Below, in pieces: positions 1 to 12,625 of a stretch of 64,000 nucleotides of DNA. The stretch is from Ophiodon elongatus (Eukaryota > Chordata > Actinopteri > Perciformes > Hexagrammidae). Every line of letters begins with the position of its first letter. The first letter of the stretch is position 1. The translations under genes were made by a program, and so were the position numbers. The notes under the pieces are model-generated. The model had not been told where the DNA came from and did not search any database. It saw only the letters and a list, made by a program, of their open reading frames with translations. Where the stretch lies: contig JACSYO010001999.1 in the NCBI GenBank assembly GCA_016806645.1, positions 1,058,001-1,122,000 of the forward strand. The letters run 5' to 3'.

Positions 1-2398
1 CAGATTCAACAGCAGAATAGGTCTTCCCAAATGTTGAACAATGTAGGGGCCGGGGTGGGGGGGGGGGGGAGACACATCCTAAATCTCTTAATGGTTATTA
101 AAATGGGGGAATAAACATCTTGCATCAGCGTTTGTAGTCTCCTAGCAACACTGAGTCTCGATCATCAGGCAACCAATGCCAACTTGGAGACCTGTATTTT
201 AGACAGTTTTCAACAAATATGACCGGTAGCTTTTGAAGAATTAAAATGCCTGTTTTCGACTCGAAGAACAATGTAATAAATTATAATTAATAATGAAAAA
301 AAACATATTATTGCACATCAAGCATTGATTCAGAAGATCAAAGGATCAGGTTTTACCCATTTATGATCAAAATCAGCCTTTTTCTGGTATGCTGAAAATG
401 AAATGAACGCATCATCTGCATCATTGCAGGTATTGTTCAGGCCACTTTGAAACCCCTCAAAAGCCACGACAACTACGTATGTCAGGATAGATTTCAAACT
501 GGGATTTCCCTGTTCTTTGTGAACTGCAACAGTCGTTGTGATGGATGTTCACGGTTGAGAGAAAATTGAGATTGAAGCTCAAATATGGGAATCTTTTCGC
601 TTTGTGGGGCCTCAGTGCAATGCCGGTTCCACCCCCCTCCCCTTTAACTGGTCAAGTTCCTGCTTCGACACTTGTCACTCACCTTGATGAGCTGTCTACC
701 TTGAACCGGCATTTAGCCTGAGGCTGCAGAAACCAGTACAGTATGTGTAAATCCAGCTGGAGCGGGAGAAGCTGACAGGGAATGTGCAATTATAAAGCCA
801 AAAGCCACAGCTGGGAGATTTCTTTTCACCATGAGCATAAATTGTTCTTGTCATTTTAATGTCAATATTTCTCACAAATTCTATTCAAACCAATAGAAGT
901 ATCCCAGCTCTACCTCCAGATGTTCATAATGGTATTAGCTTCATCTGTATGGCCAGCAGGGAGCAGCATTGCTATCTGTTTGACGGTCGAGAGAAATTTG
1001 TATTGAAGACCCTCTCACACTGTCTGTTACCTGCTGCTGAGTCTTTAGTGGTGTCTGTGTAGGGGGGGGGGGGGGTGTATCTGAATCAGGGGTTCCGGGG
1101 GGGGGAAAAAGAGGGACAGGAGGGGGGAAAACACAAAGACAGAGAATAGAGCAACAGTGACTGACAGATGGGCAAGACGGGGGAAACTTAAACACTGTAA
1201 TTCCCTGCAGATCGGATGGGAGTCAGAAGATTAAAATCAAAATGCCCGATTTCATTTGTGTTACATTCACAGTCACTTTGCACTGAGTTTCATTATCAGT
1301 GCGTCACACTCCCCCAGTATGGAGACTATCACCATCATCGCCTTCCTTGCATATTAACACACCATTCCCTGTCATACTGCATGCAGTCTCTAATGGTGAT
1401 AAAAACGAATTAGTCATTCATGCACCGAAACCTAAAAATAACAAGTTATGTTAACTTATAGCTGCATATACTTTCACTTTATTTCCTCAACTGACTGGCT
1501 ATAAGAACAACAAATTACATACTCTAGTGTATAAGATTGAATACCATAACCCTACTTTTGAGAAGCACCCCCTTATTTACAATTTTAATCTCAGTTAATC
1601 TGGAAAATATCTTTTTTTAACATGTGTGCTGCCCTTTATCGGCATCTCCATCATCTTTATAAATCCATACACACAAAAGGATAAAAGCTTTCATGTGGAC
1701 TCATCATGTCCTTCAATTCCATAAAAATAGTAGGTTGGTGGCTCTAATAACTCCCATAGTCAGTCTGCTTAGCAAATTGGCTGAATATCTTTTTCCCATT
1801 GATATACAGTACTCGTGTACATCAATGGGATGAACATGACACACCACCTGAAATAGGGCCGCTTCTTACTCAGCGCACCTAATGAAAAACAAAAAGTTGG
1901 CAACAAATTTCTGTGTCCTCTTTTGAATGAAGAAGTATTGGCTGCACATTTATTTTCAGCAACTGTATAATGATGGTGGGTTGCTGAGCGTGCCAATTCT
2001 CACTCAGTGTTATTTCTTATCTGACTTGGTGAACACTCACATTCATGCATGTTTGAGTGGTTTATCCCACCTGCTGAGGCTTGAGTGGCTTGCCTGAATT
2101 TCTTAGAAAACACTAAAAGATAACGAGATCAACTTAAAATTCCACCAAACTGTAATAATGATTTTAGAGATCTGAAACTAAACCAACAACAGAAAACAAT
2201 GTGAACCCTGTTGAACTGTATAATAGTTTTAATAGCTTTCACCAGTAGAAAACCTACCCGAAGCCAATGCTCATGAATACATTTTTCAAGATCCAAGAAT
2301 GATTCAACCCAGTGTCCCTCAGAGTTATGTCCATATTAGACGATTAGTAGACGATTGTAAAGTTACTTAAAGATGGCGGGTGCCATCGCCATTGTTTT
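1..2398. other. Non-coding stretch, no gene recognised
   Basis: AT-rich DNA with no reading frame that resembles a known protein. It holds two poly-G tracts (about 57-70 and 1062-1076) and one inverted repeat listed separately. The longest open frames are under 90 codons, and the one opposite the G-tracts is only proline-rich low complexity. Confidence 0.6.
1795..1829. repeat. Short inverted repeat (13-bp arms, 9-nt loop)
   Basis: The left arm (1795-1807) and right arm (1817-1829) pair at 12 of 13 positions around a 9-nt loop. It could fold as a hairpin in RNA or as a cruciform. No neighbouring gene or element explains it. Confidence 0.7.
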
Positions 2399-2925
2399 CA
2401 ATACAAACCAACACATTCTCACTGCCAACTCAATGCTTGGTCAGTGGCTCTACGCTTCAAACTGTGACGCTCTAAGTACCCCTCCAGCATCAGTATTGGA
2501 CGTGCGTATAGTGTCTTTTCAAATTAAACTTCCTTGTTCACAGAACACCTACAATTTCTGCTTGCGACATGCATAAAATGTGGTTACGATTCGGAAGATA
2601 TAATTTACGTATGCAGCGGTAGTTAAGTACATAAGTTATGGAACAAAAGTAAGGTCACAATAATTACACTTTGACTTGGTTTCACACGGGACACAACCTG
2701 GGGTCTCCTGGGTTTGATTGACCCATCCAACCATCCGGACCTCCTCTGGACTGTCTTACTGTTTATACTATGTCAGTTGCTCTGACCATTGCTTGATGAC
2801 GGAGATGGGTCTACATTGGAGTTAGTTCAAAGCCTGGTACGTCTTACATAGACGCCCTGGTGTCAATCGGTATCAATCGCAGAGAGCCATGGGGCCAAAG
2901 GGTCTTTATGTGATGCGTTTGGAGT
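2399..2925 (+). repeat. Dispersed repeat, family shared with 12.3, 32.1 and 39.1 kb
   Basis: The section around 2675-2740 (TTTCACACGGGACA, then a TGACCCATCCA motif) recurs in reverse orientation near 32148-32210 and 12338-12360, and in the same orientation near 39118-39200. The rest resembles an interspersed sequence I associate with many teleost genomes, but the family name was not established. Boundaries are approximate. There is no coding capacity; a 67-codon frame inside is incidental. Confidence 0.55.
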
Positions 2926-4739
2926 GAAAAGAGGGGAAGTGAGAGTCCGCCTGCCGCTGTCATATGTATGTGCGTCACTATTTGTGACTATTTGATAGGC
3001 ATGAATCGCATTAGACTATATTGCAGGAGACTGGAGTTCACGTCCCGTCACAGATCTGCAGTTAACTTTCTCCTCAACATCCATTACCACGATCTTTTTC
3101 AAACCTTTAAATTGCTGTAGTCAAATGCCGTCATTGGACATTAAAACGTAGTCCACGGTTTTGCGGATTTGTCCAATATGGAAGTTCTTCTCTGGCTATA
3201 GGGTTGGGATAAATACCCGATTCAGAACGATGTCAACGATCCTGACCGACCCAGACAGAGAGAGAGTGACTACCAACACAAGCATGGGCATGATGTGCCA
3301 CAAATTAACAAGCGTCCTTAGTCAACAAAGAGCCGTAATAAGAACATACATCGAATTTTACCTTTCACTTCAAAGTTCACACTCTCCGTCTCACATCATT
3401 AAATTAATTCTGTGATGATGACACGCTACTTTAGATCCCACTCAGATCCCACTCATATCCATTCAGACGCGTTGACACACAGACCAGAGACGTGCTGCAA
3501 TAGAATGGAACCCTTCTCAACCCAATCAATTGGACTCAAAATAGTTTGGACCCGGCCTGGCTCGAGTCCCAGTTCCGGTCTTGGTTACTTGAGTGAGCTC
3601 ATGATGACCTCTGCTGTATGGATATAAAGAGACAAATGTCCCACTTCCAAAGCCTTATATAATAATCCTATCCTAATATTACACTATTATGTACAAACAG
3701 CTGAGCAGGCCAGTTATGGGACAAAGCAGAGACAAGTCCATCTTGCTTTAATAAAGTGACAAAGAAAGAACTGTAGATGACATAGAAACATGAAAAGACT
3801 GCTTTTCTTTCCTTTTTTAAAAAAAAATCCGTGGCATTATATGCACGTTCTCTACTTTTTCAGCCCACCCCACATATGGTTGCTGAACTGAGGGTCTCGG
3901 CAGACAACACCGTGATATGTAATGTGACAGCAGAAAAGTTGTCATTCATTGCACACTGCAAGCTATTATATGACCTTGTTTGAGAGTTGTGTGTGAAACA
4001 GAGATCACCAGTGCAACAGAGGCAAGCCAGACTCCAGACTAGACATCACGTCAAACCTCCTTTTGACTTTTCTCTTTTTTCTTCCCTCTTCTCCTTGTCT
4101 ACTCATTTATTCCAATCTCAGAACACCATGTTCCCGGAGAATATTTCGCTTGAATATTTCACTACACGCTCTTCCCCATAACCCCCCTACGCCCCCACCC
4201 CCTATACCCCCCTTCTGTCTCCACGTTATAATACTTATTTATTTCAGGAATAATTTTTTGCCGAATTACAGCAAAATGGCTACAGCTGTAATCAGAGGAT
4301 AAGTAGCAGCCGACATGGCAGGTGTTTGAGGCAAGATAAGGCGAGAACCATTGTGAGACTGTGCCTCACTTCCATTTAAATGTTTTGGGGCTTTGACTTC
4401 CTTTTTTGATTTGTTACCTACAGCTTTCCTGTGAGCTGTCAGGAGGGAGATAGCGAGAGTTTCTCCTTAATGTGGTTTCTCGGGCTACCGTGTTTGTGCC
4501 GTCCTTCAGATGTTTAGGGGTTAGATTTTGGGCATTGCCTGCGTGGTGGGACTCAGATGAGCGCATGTCATCAGCGGAGTTAATTATTATATTACAACGA
4601 CACCTGGTTTAAATCACGTTTGCCCTCTCAACTTCAATTGCAGGAGGAGAAACAGGTTGCTGAGCATGTGCGTATGCATTTGCAAAAGGGGGCGAGGTGT
4701 GTAACGGACCATGCCCACACTTGTGCATCTATACACAGA

Positions 4740-4742
<3 letters not shown>
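2926..4742. other. Non-coding stretch, no gene recognised
   Basis: No protein-like frames or RNA genes are visible. A pyrimidine-rich patch at about 4060-4210 creates unrelated open frames on the plus strand. Nothing else stands out. Confidence 0.55.

Positions 4743-4796
<54 letters not shown>
4743..4796. repeat. (TA)n microsatellite, 54 bp
   Basis: An uninterrupted alternating TA tract that runs directly into the CA array to its right. Confidence 0.98.
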
Positions 4797-4799
<3 letters not shown>

Positions 4800-4841
4800 A
4801 CAAAAGGACACACACAAAGGCGCACACACACACACACAAAG

Positions 4842-4912
<71 letters not shown>

Positions 4913-4919
4913 CACACAC
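4797..4919. repeat. Compound (CA)n microsatellite
   Basis: CA repeats interrupted by AAAGG/AAAGGCG units near 4803-4844, then a long nearly pure run to 4919. The interruption is itself duplicated (CACAAAGGCGCACACA twice), which points to unequal slippage. Long open frames across it on both strands encode only (TH)n, (YI)n or (CV)n. Confidence 0.97.
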
Positions 4920-5112
4920 TTGTCTCACAGGAGGCAGTTGTTAATTATATCACTGTGCTGTTTTGTTCCACCAAGTCCTCCAGAGAAGCTAAAGCCAACG
5001 TGTTCATGTTTGATTTTTGGCACCAGCACTCACAGAGAGAAAACTGTTTCCACCATGCCCTCAGTCCCCCATTATTAAGCCAATAAAGAAGCATACGAGG
5101 CTATGTGAGTGA

Positions 5113-5158
5113 GCGTGTGTGTGTGTGTGTGTGTGTCTGTGTGTGTGCGCGTGTGTGT
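5113..5158. repeat. (GT)n microsatellite, imperfect
   Basis: A GT run with CT and GC interruptions. It has the opposite strand sense to the CA array about 200 bp to the left. Confidence 0.95.
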
Positions 5159-6169
5159 TGAGGGCGATGGTGGGGCTTCCTCTGGAGAAGCAGTCTCATT
5201 TTTATTAGCTCCCAAGACACAATGGATGCCAAGAAAGAACACCAGAGCCTGCGCTGTCCTCCTTGGTTCCTTTCTTCTAAATTAAAGTGATATCTCATTG
5301 CTGTACAATAGACTAGATGTCTAACAGCTGGGAAATGGAGAAGAATGATAGTGAAGTCTGTCATCACTGAAAAAAAAAGATACGTCTACTTTGTTTCAAT
5401 ACATTTTTGGAAGGAAGCATGCAGGCCTGAATTATTATTGCTGGACCACATAGCCACAATTACTGAACGTTTGAAATCATAACACTGACAGCGTGATCGC
5501 CAGAGCTGTGATTATGTATTATGTAGTCTTTGATTGTTATAAGGATGTCGCTTAACTTGGTAGCTGGGGACCAACTCAAAGTTCCATCTTCCCCTACTAG
5601 CAGCATGCTTCCTCGTCAACCCCTTGAATCTCAGATAGGAGTCTACAGCCATGCGACCAGCTCTGTAGGGCTGTACAACGTCATCGAGTACGGGGTCAAA
5701 TATGATGTGCAATGCTAAAAAGAGTGTTGTCATGATATGTGCAGCAAACGAGGTTAAGGACCTCAACAACCCTGCAGTATGTCATAAAACAAAATATCAT
5801 TACAGATCAAATGTCTGATGTTGATTACATGCATAGGCAGGGCCGTACACCATGTGCGCAAGCTACACATGTTGGCAAGAACATTCTACATGTGTTCAGA
5901 CCGTGTGGAGAAAGGTGTCTTTAGAGCAGTAAAGTTGTTCGAGTCAACACTTTTCACTCTGTTGAGAAATCTGACATTTGTTGGCTAACTGATTCTCAGA
6001 ACGCCATTATCATGCTGAAATGTCAAATCCTTGTTTTAGTGTTGTACGATACCAGTCACCCTTTTATGAAGAGTGGCAATGTTTCTATTTCAATGTGTGT
6101 ATTGTTGTTTGTCTTGCTTGTTTTCCCAATGGACTTTGGGTCTGTCCATAATGATGAGCACAACTAATA
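5159..6169. other. Non-coding stretch, no gene recognised
   Basis: Mixed-composition DNA without a supported gene or repeat. Open frames of 60-88 codons show no family resemblance. Confidence 0.55.
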
Positions 6170-6508
6170 CTGGCATTTAGCAGGTATAATGTTTACCATG
6201 TTCAACATCTTAGTTCAGCCTGATTGCATGCTAATTATTTGCTAATTTCCACTTATAACAAAGTACAGTTGAGGGTTGATTGCAAAGTATTTAGCTTTGC
6301 AGTTATTCTAGTGTTCTAGTTCATATCAAGTACTGGACAAATGATCATTTTGACATGATGATGGCAATGGATGAAAAAGCAGGGACAACTAGAGTTACAA
6401 TTCATCTGGTTGGAAAATGTGTTTTGCATCACATTTTCTGGTAATCCATCCAATAATTGTTAAGACATTTCAATATGGACGAAAATGGTGGAACGATCGA
6501 CCGCCATT
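6170..6508 (+). repeat. Dispersed repeat, copy of the 44.5-45.1 kb family
   Basis: It shares the order of motifs with 44640-44900: AGCAGGTATAATGTTTACCATG, CATCTTAG, TTTTGACNTGATGATGGC and a terminal GTTNNNGAGACATTTC-like block. A third, short, inverted copy is at 16838-16935. The family is an old interspersed repeat that I recognise as widespread in teleosts; its class was not determined. Ends are approximate. Confidence 0.6.
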
Positions 6509-9500
6509 TCCGTATCATTCACAAAATTAGTAGTTGTCATTTGTATTTTCCAGGAATAAAATGACCAAATCCTTGTAATACCTCTTTATTGAGCTCAATG
6601 TGCACCTGCATGTAAAAACAGCCTCTAACTCTGAGTCCAACAACAGCTCCTGCTGGCTAGTCGCCTTCTCCTCGCCTACTCATGGCTACGGTGCATTACC
6701 AAGCTGCACATACACTGTCATTGATCACGATGGAAGCGTTACATCATGTACTCAGTGTCACAAACTATTATGTTCTCTATGTCTTACTAAAAAGTGTGGC
6801 TTATTTTTGGAAGAGTGGGTGGTGACGTTTCCCCCCCGCTGGACTTCCTGAATCCTTGTTACTCAGAACATTACTGCGAAACCCGAAAACTCATCTACAC
6901 ACCATAAACTGGTTTACTAGAACCCAACAGAATTTGCACGCTTGTGGTAGCGGACACTGCAGATTTAGGTTACTTCTTTGTCACGCTTATTACATAAGGT
7001 TATATAAGAAAGTCTGCTAAGGGCGGTCAGTATTTATTCACACTAGTTACTTTGTTACTTTTTTTTTTAAACATTATCGTTTCAAAATGTTAACCATGTG
7101 GCATTGCCACATTGCATTATAATTATTTGCATTGTATTATAATGCATATATGCATTATGCAAGAGTGATATAAGGGTGATATATTCATGAAACACGTTTT
7201 TTGGTTCAGAAATGTCCACGTACAACGTCTCCCATACAGAAACTACATATTAACATATGCCAACAGTTTTTTTTCCAGCCTGTGTTGCAGTTTTGGCTCT
7301 TGTTTTGCATAAATAAATTCAGTTTAGCTTGGTAGCAGTGCAGAGTGCAGGAGATGCCTGCAGAGTCTGGTAAGGTTGTTAACTAGGCCGTTTGTGGAAA
7401 TAAAATAATACTATATTCACCTTCATTTATTAGTTAATAAAAATGGTCAATTTATACTTATTTACTGGAAAGATGAGTATCAATTAACATATTAGGGAAA
7501 CAAAACAATGAATTATACAATAAAACACAAAATGTACAATTAAATGTGATGAAACTACACGGTTAAATTTTAAACTATTTCGTAAAGTACAGCAACTATT
7601 GATTATTTTCATAATGGATGAATATGCTGATTATTTTCTTGATTAATTGATTGATTGTTTAGTTTGTGAAAACTTTTAAAATAGAGATAAATGCCCATGA
7701 AAATTACCCAGAGCGCAAAGTGACACCTTCACAATGCTGGTTTCGTCCAACCAACAGTCCAAACCAAAAAGCTGAAACCGTGTTGTTTTGGCATTTTTTG
7801 CATTAAACATACTTAACAATTATCAAAATAGTGTACAAATTTGTCATATTTCTGTCAATTGATCCATTGCCGAATCATTTCAGCTGTACTTGCACATTTT
7901 CATATATTTAGTGTGCAAAACTCTTCATTTGTGAAGCGGTTTAGTAATATTAGCAGAGTAAAAAGTAAAACATTTTCCTCTGATAAAAGTACAATACTTA
8001 AGTGAAAAGTACTTAGGTACATTCCCACTGCTGATAATGCAAATGACATTCCAAGTACAGGATTTGTATAAAACCAGAACAAGAAAAGTTGGCACAGTGA
8101 CACAACTAGTAAGAGCAGAAGTGTGATGAAGGACGGGTGAGTGAGAGTGTGAGCTTGTCACTGAGACCACTTCACTGACTTGATGGAGCCCAATATTGCA
8201 TTGCTATTGGCTTTGCACACTGGAGACTCACTTCACTAATAATACCATTTCAGCCTCAGGAGTGTTCCCTAAATACCTTTCAAGAAACCTCCAGCGCACA
8301 AAAATAAAACAAAATAGATTACTGACCTTTATTTACAATATTAAAGCAACATCTTCAGACTATGGTAAAAAAAAGGACAGACAATCTGGTAAATAAAAGA
8401 CAAAAGTTCATTTAAAAAATTCAATACCTCAATATCTATTGTTGCTATTATATTTCCCTTTCCGCAGGCTGTTGAAGTACATAGTTTGTCATCTATTGTC
8501 TGACGATACAGTGTGAGAGTGAACCAAAAGCTGAGTTGGAGATGATTTCCTAACACGCTTGTTTTCTCAGCTCACTTTAGATCCTCATCAAAAACAGAGA
8601 ATTGTTGCATTTTCAACTCTGAAACTGAGACTTTCAACTCTTTCCACATTTTGTGACCTTTCTGGAGCCTTTGAACGATGAGGAATTACAGTATGTCTAA
8701 ATGCAGTACTTAGTATGAATAGTTAAGGAACGGCTGAAAGTGTTGCCACAGTACAAACAAATCACAAGTGTCAGGAATGTTTGTCATGCAAATCCAACAT
8801 GCATCCCGTCTTTGTCTTCCCCTCGTTCCTTTTAATCCTCATTCTTCTGGAGTCGGAGTGGAAAAAGACAAAGGTTTGTTTTTTTAAAAGTTGGCAGGGC
8901 TTCCTGATCTGCTGCCGCTAATTGACACTCTCAAGATTTGTAAGCCAGAGCGAAAGGCAAACATGTCATAAAACTTTCATGATCAAACAACGCTGGCTTC
9001 GCCGCCTGACAGTTTATTGTGAAGAAACCACGTCTGCGCTGCGAGGGCTCCGGTTCAAAACTTTGCCGTTATAATTAGTGTTTACTATTTTGCCTATAAG
9101 TAGGGAGTTTATGAGAAGAAGGGAGTTTATGTGCACAGTATATTTTGCCCACATGTCACGGTAATCCTCCGTATCTTTAATCCCGTGTCTTGAAGATGGT
9201 TCTCCCTCCGCCAAAAGTCCTTTAAAAGAGAAATGTGAGTTCAGGCCTGTTCAGGTGTGTCAGTGTGTGCATGGGAGGGAGGAGGGAGGGAGGGGTCCCT
9301 TCTGCAGTAACCCCAAAAAGTCATCTTCACTGAGAGAGCACACTCCTGATAAAGGGGAGCTAGATTTTGTTCCACGCCATCAGCCTCCTGCTTTTCTCCC
9401 TCTTCATCTCACCCGCTCTCTCGCTTCTTCTCCACCTCCCGCTCCTCTGTCGTTCTCTCTCTCCAGGCTCACCTGATTCAGCTCTCACTCTTTGAAACCT

Positions 9501-9888
9501 CTTTGGACTCCCCTGAAGAAGAGCTCATCTGAGAGTTCACGCAAAACTAGATCCGTTTCTTTTTTTTTGTGGTCTGGGGGTGGGGTTAGGGGGGTGGGGG
9601 GACTCTTTTGAGGTTCTTTGATGCAAAACTTTACATCTTCTCCCTTCACAGAAAGTTAGAGTACATTTCCATGGAAGCTGTCTGGAGTTCTGTGAATAAT
9701 TCTTTGGAGACTCATCTCTGGTGGAGGACTATCAAAGCCAGAGTCTTCAAAACAGATATTATTATATGCTGGATTTCACGGCAGCGCGATATGCACAGAA
9801 TGCCTTTTTCTTTTAAATCTACAGTCAGCACGATGGATGGGCCGTACAGCTGCGAAGAGAGACAGACAGATAGCGACTTGTGAAGACT

Positions 9889-9892
<4 letters not shown>
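6509..9892. other. Non-coding stretch with one repeat fragment
   Basis: Mostly AT-rich DNA. A palindromic AT-rich cluster lies at about 7105-7160. A TTTGGTTCAGAAATGTCNA motif at 7200-7216 echoes the repeat copy at 32370. A CT-rich stretch covers about 9385-9480, and T and G runs lie at 9556-9600. No gene is supported. Confidence 0.5.
7950..8034 (+). repeat. Fragment of the AGTACTTAAGTAC repeat family
   Basis: The order GAGTAAAAAGTA, TTTTCCTCTGA, AAGTACAATACTTAAGT and TACATTCCCACTGCTG matches the right half of the copy at 46600-46760, which ends in ACATTCCACCACTG. This looks like the end of a non-autonomous DNA transposon common in fish; the superfamily was not determined. Confidence 0.55.

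Positions 9893-9949
<57 letters not shown>
9893..9949. repeat. (CA)n microsatellite, 57 bp
   Basis: A pure CA dinucleotide run. Confidence 0.98.
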
Positions 9950-9951
<2 letters not shown>

Positions 9952-10512
9952 AACCAACCTGCATGGGTTCAACAGCAACAGTAAAGCTCGAGGAATGTTT
10001 CTAATTGGAAAGACCGCATCCTGAATAACAATCCCGAAACCCTTTTAACATTCACTTGATGTTCAGAGTGTCTCCCCATAGATGTTGCCCAAGCTGGGTT
10101 TAAAAAATAAAATGTCTTTTTTGTCTTTTGAAGAAATTATTGTCATTTGACGGATATTATTCGGCGAAAATCATAGAGGAAACATCAGGAGCGGCGTGGC
10201 TTGAGTCCACCTCCAAAACAATGTTTTAGCATATCTGAAGGTTCAGTAAATGAAACGTGGGAGCTTTGGGTTTCTGTGATACAATTTCAGCTCTTTCTTT
10301 CCAGTACGTTATTCGCAATAAAAGCCCAATCAGTCTGGTACTAAGCCCAGCTAACAGTATGCTGCTCACCGTGACGCTTTCCTTTCACACTCCACCTCGA
10401 CCTTGCTCGCAAAAAAGGTTTCCACGCTCCCTTTCTTTCCACTACTTTTGTGAGCATGAAAATAATTTTTTCCAAGCGTGCGCTCCTCTTAACTTTTCAT
10501 GCCGCCTTCCCA

Positions 10513-10514
<2 letters not shown>
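9950..10514. other. Non-coding stretch between CA arrays
   Basis: No gene or repeat is recognised. Short T-rich and C-rich patches are present. Confidence 0.5.

Positions 10515-10580
<66 letters not shown>
10515..10580. repeat. (CA)n microsatellite, 66 bp
   Basis: A pure CA run ending in a CCACCACA variant. Confidence 0.98.
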
Positions 10581-10582
<2 letters not shown>

Positions 10583-11000
10583 ACCACACTGCATTTATTT
10601 GGCTTCTTTAAGTGTTTTAATTAGCGGCTTTTTCACCATTTTGTTAGAAGCGTTGTGATGCCGGCGGACGCCTGACAAATGTAAAAAGGTGTGTGGGACG
10701 AGGTGCAGAGAGGACGCCTAATATCCTGTTCCTCTCATTTGCAATGAGAGGTGAGAGAAGAAGAAATAAGAAAAGGTGTAGTCATAGAAAGGAAAGAACC
10801 AAGTAGAAGATGTAACTAGAAATTCGAAAGAGAGAAATCACTCAATTTTCATTTGCTGGAAACACCTGCCGAGTGTTTGCAATTAGCTGTCAATTACCAG
10901 CGGTTGTTGTTTGGCCATCTGTCCGTAAATGCTGCATCTCCCCCGTTATTAGAGACGACACTGTAGCAACAGAATGCAGTAATTCTACATGCGCTGAGCC
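10581..11000. other. Non-coding, mixed composition
   Basis: No gene. The part at 10870-10990 has balanced composition with GCAATTAGCTGTCAATTA (two TAAT-type cores), which is the look of a regulatory element but is not proof of one. Confidence 0.35.
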
Positions 11001-11007
11001 ACACACG

Positions 11008-11080
<73 letters not shown>
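11001..11080. repeat. (CA)n microsatellite, 80 bp
   Basis: A CA run with two CG variants at its left end. Confidence 0.98.
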
Positions 11081-11082
<2 letters not shown>

Positions 11083-12334
11083 TCCTGTTCTTTCTGACCT
11101 CAGCAGGAGTGACAGTTTAACTGGCATAGATGTTGGTTTAACACACGCCAGGGATGTTGCAAACGGAGAAGGGATGAGGGCGGCAAGGAGGGAGGGATGT
11201 TCGGGTCAGGCCTGCCTCCTCTCCAGTTAATTGGCCTAGCTTGTAGCATGCGCTTGACAGATTGAATTATCAAGCTGCCTCCACGGTCTGCAATCCCCCC
11301 GCGGTATATCCTGGTTGACTATTAATGACCGGCTACAGCAGCCTCCACTGTTCTGCCCGGCTCTGCAGCGGTTCTCTCTGTTCTGCTCTCGTTTCTCCCC
11401 GTCTCCGTTTCCTTTATTCAAAACCTCGAGACGACAATTTCTCGGCATCCGCCTGCCTCCGTCCATGCTGCTGGGTGCCCTTGAGTCTTTTCAAATTCCG
11501 TTCAATCACAGGAAAACAACAAACTTTAAAAACAAACTTTGTTTCTTTTTTTTTTTACGGTAAAATGTTGCACTTCCTTTTGCGTTCGGCAACTTGTGGG
11601 TTTAATTGCCTCGACACGACCGCTCCCTCGGTTTTGCTCTTCAAATAGCGAAGTCGAAGAGAAGGTATGGCCGGAGCAATGGAGCAGATAATGACAAAGA
11701 GTGGAAACAGGACGCAGGTTGAGCTCCCCTCGCTCGGCATTCTATTGTACGGACGACCCTAATAAAGAATCAGCGAGGGGGAAACAGTACTGGCAGAACA
11801 AAGTTGCCACGTGGTGCATAGTTCATTATGGCCCGTGTCCTGAAGGCTGTTACACCATTCAAACACAGGCCTTCAACAATGCTTAATTCCAGGGTACATT
11901 TGCTGCCTGAACGCTTTACTCATGCTGGCTGGTGAAAGAGTGTCTCTACCCAACGGTGTTGATAGTTTGAATCTCTAGGAGAAGTGTAAGTGGGTAAAGT
12001 GAATAATACCACTGTCTTTAACACTGCCATAATCAATATATTTCATATTAACAATGGATGAATTGACGCCTTGTGTGTGAAAGGGGTCGCCCATTGGGAT
12101 GAACTTATGGAGATGTATCACCTGACTCTACGGAGCTTTTCAGAGTCTCATTAATTTGGTTTTGTGGACGTGCAAATGGCGATACTGACGCACACAGCAC
12201 CCTTTAGGGGTCTGTATGAGACACACCGTGCCTTGAACTAATTCCAATGTAAACCCAAGTCACTATTAGACGCTCAGAGCATCGGACGCAGTATTAAGAG
12301 CGACACAGGGAAGGTAAGGGCGGGAGGGAGTGGT
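11081..12334. other. Non-coding; possible conserved element at 11220-11420
   Basis: 11220-11420 has non-repetitive, balanced composition with CAGTTAATTGG, GATTGAATTATCAAG and CTATTAATGACC (AT-rich cores in GC-rich context), and it is open on several frames without protein resemblance. This is a weak candidate for a conserved non-coding element. The remainder shows nothing. Confidence 0.3.
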
Positions 12335-12625
12335 GTTGGATGGGTCAAACAAACACAAGACCTTTGACTCAGGGGATCGAAGTTGTGGATTTTTATTGAA
12401 AGCTTCATGTCATGTAATGCTCCGTCACTTAGTCACATGACGTTATGTCCAAAGCATAAGTTGCGTTACAAGCGTACTTATTTGAAACCAACCCATGATT
12501 CTTTTTTCCAACCCTAACCAAGCTGTTTTATTGCTTTAACCTAACTGCCTCCGGTTCACAATGCTATCCCCGCGTTACAATGTTAACCACAACCGTTTCA
12601 CAAAAACCCTCTGCATTAAGATACT
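12335..12625 (-). repeat. Dispersed repeat, inverted copy of the 2.4-2.9 kb family
   Basis: GGATGGGTCAAACAAACAC at the left end matches 32150-32166. The later CCAACCCATGATTCTTTTTTCC, AACCCTAACCAAGCTGTTTT and AATGTTAACCACAACCGTTTCAC blocks match the style of 32230-32340. It is diverged with approximate ends and is non-coding. Confidence 0.5.

Noticed and set aside
4614..5086. Open frames of 77-152 codons on both strands
   Set aside because: They consist of (YI)n, (TH)n and (CV)n read through the TA and CA microsatellites.
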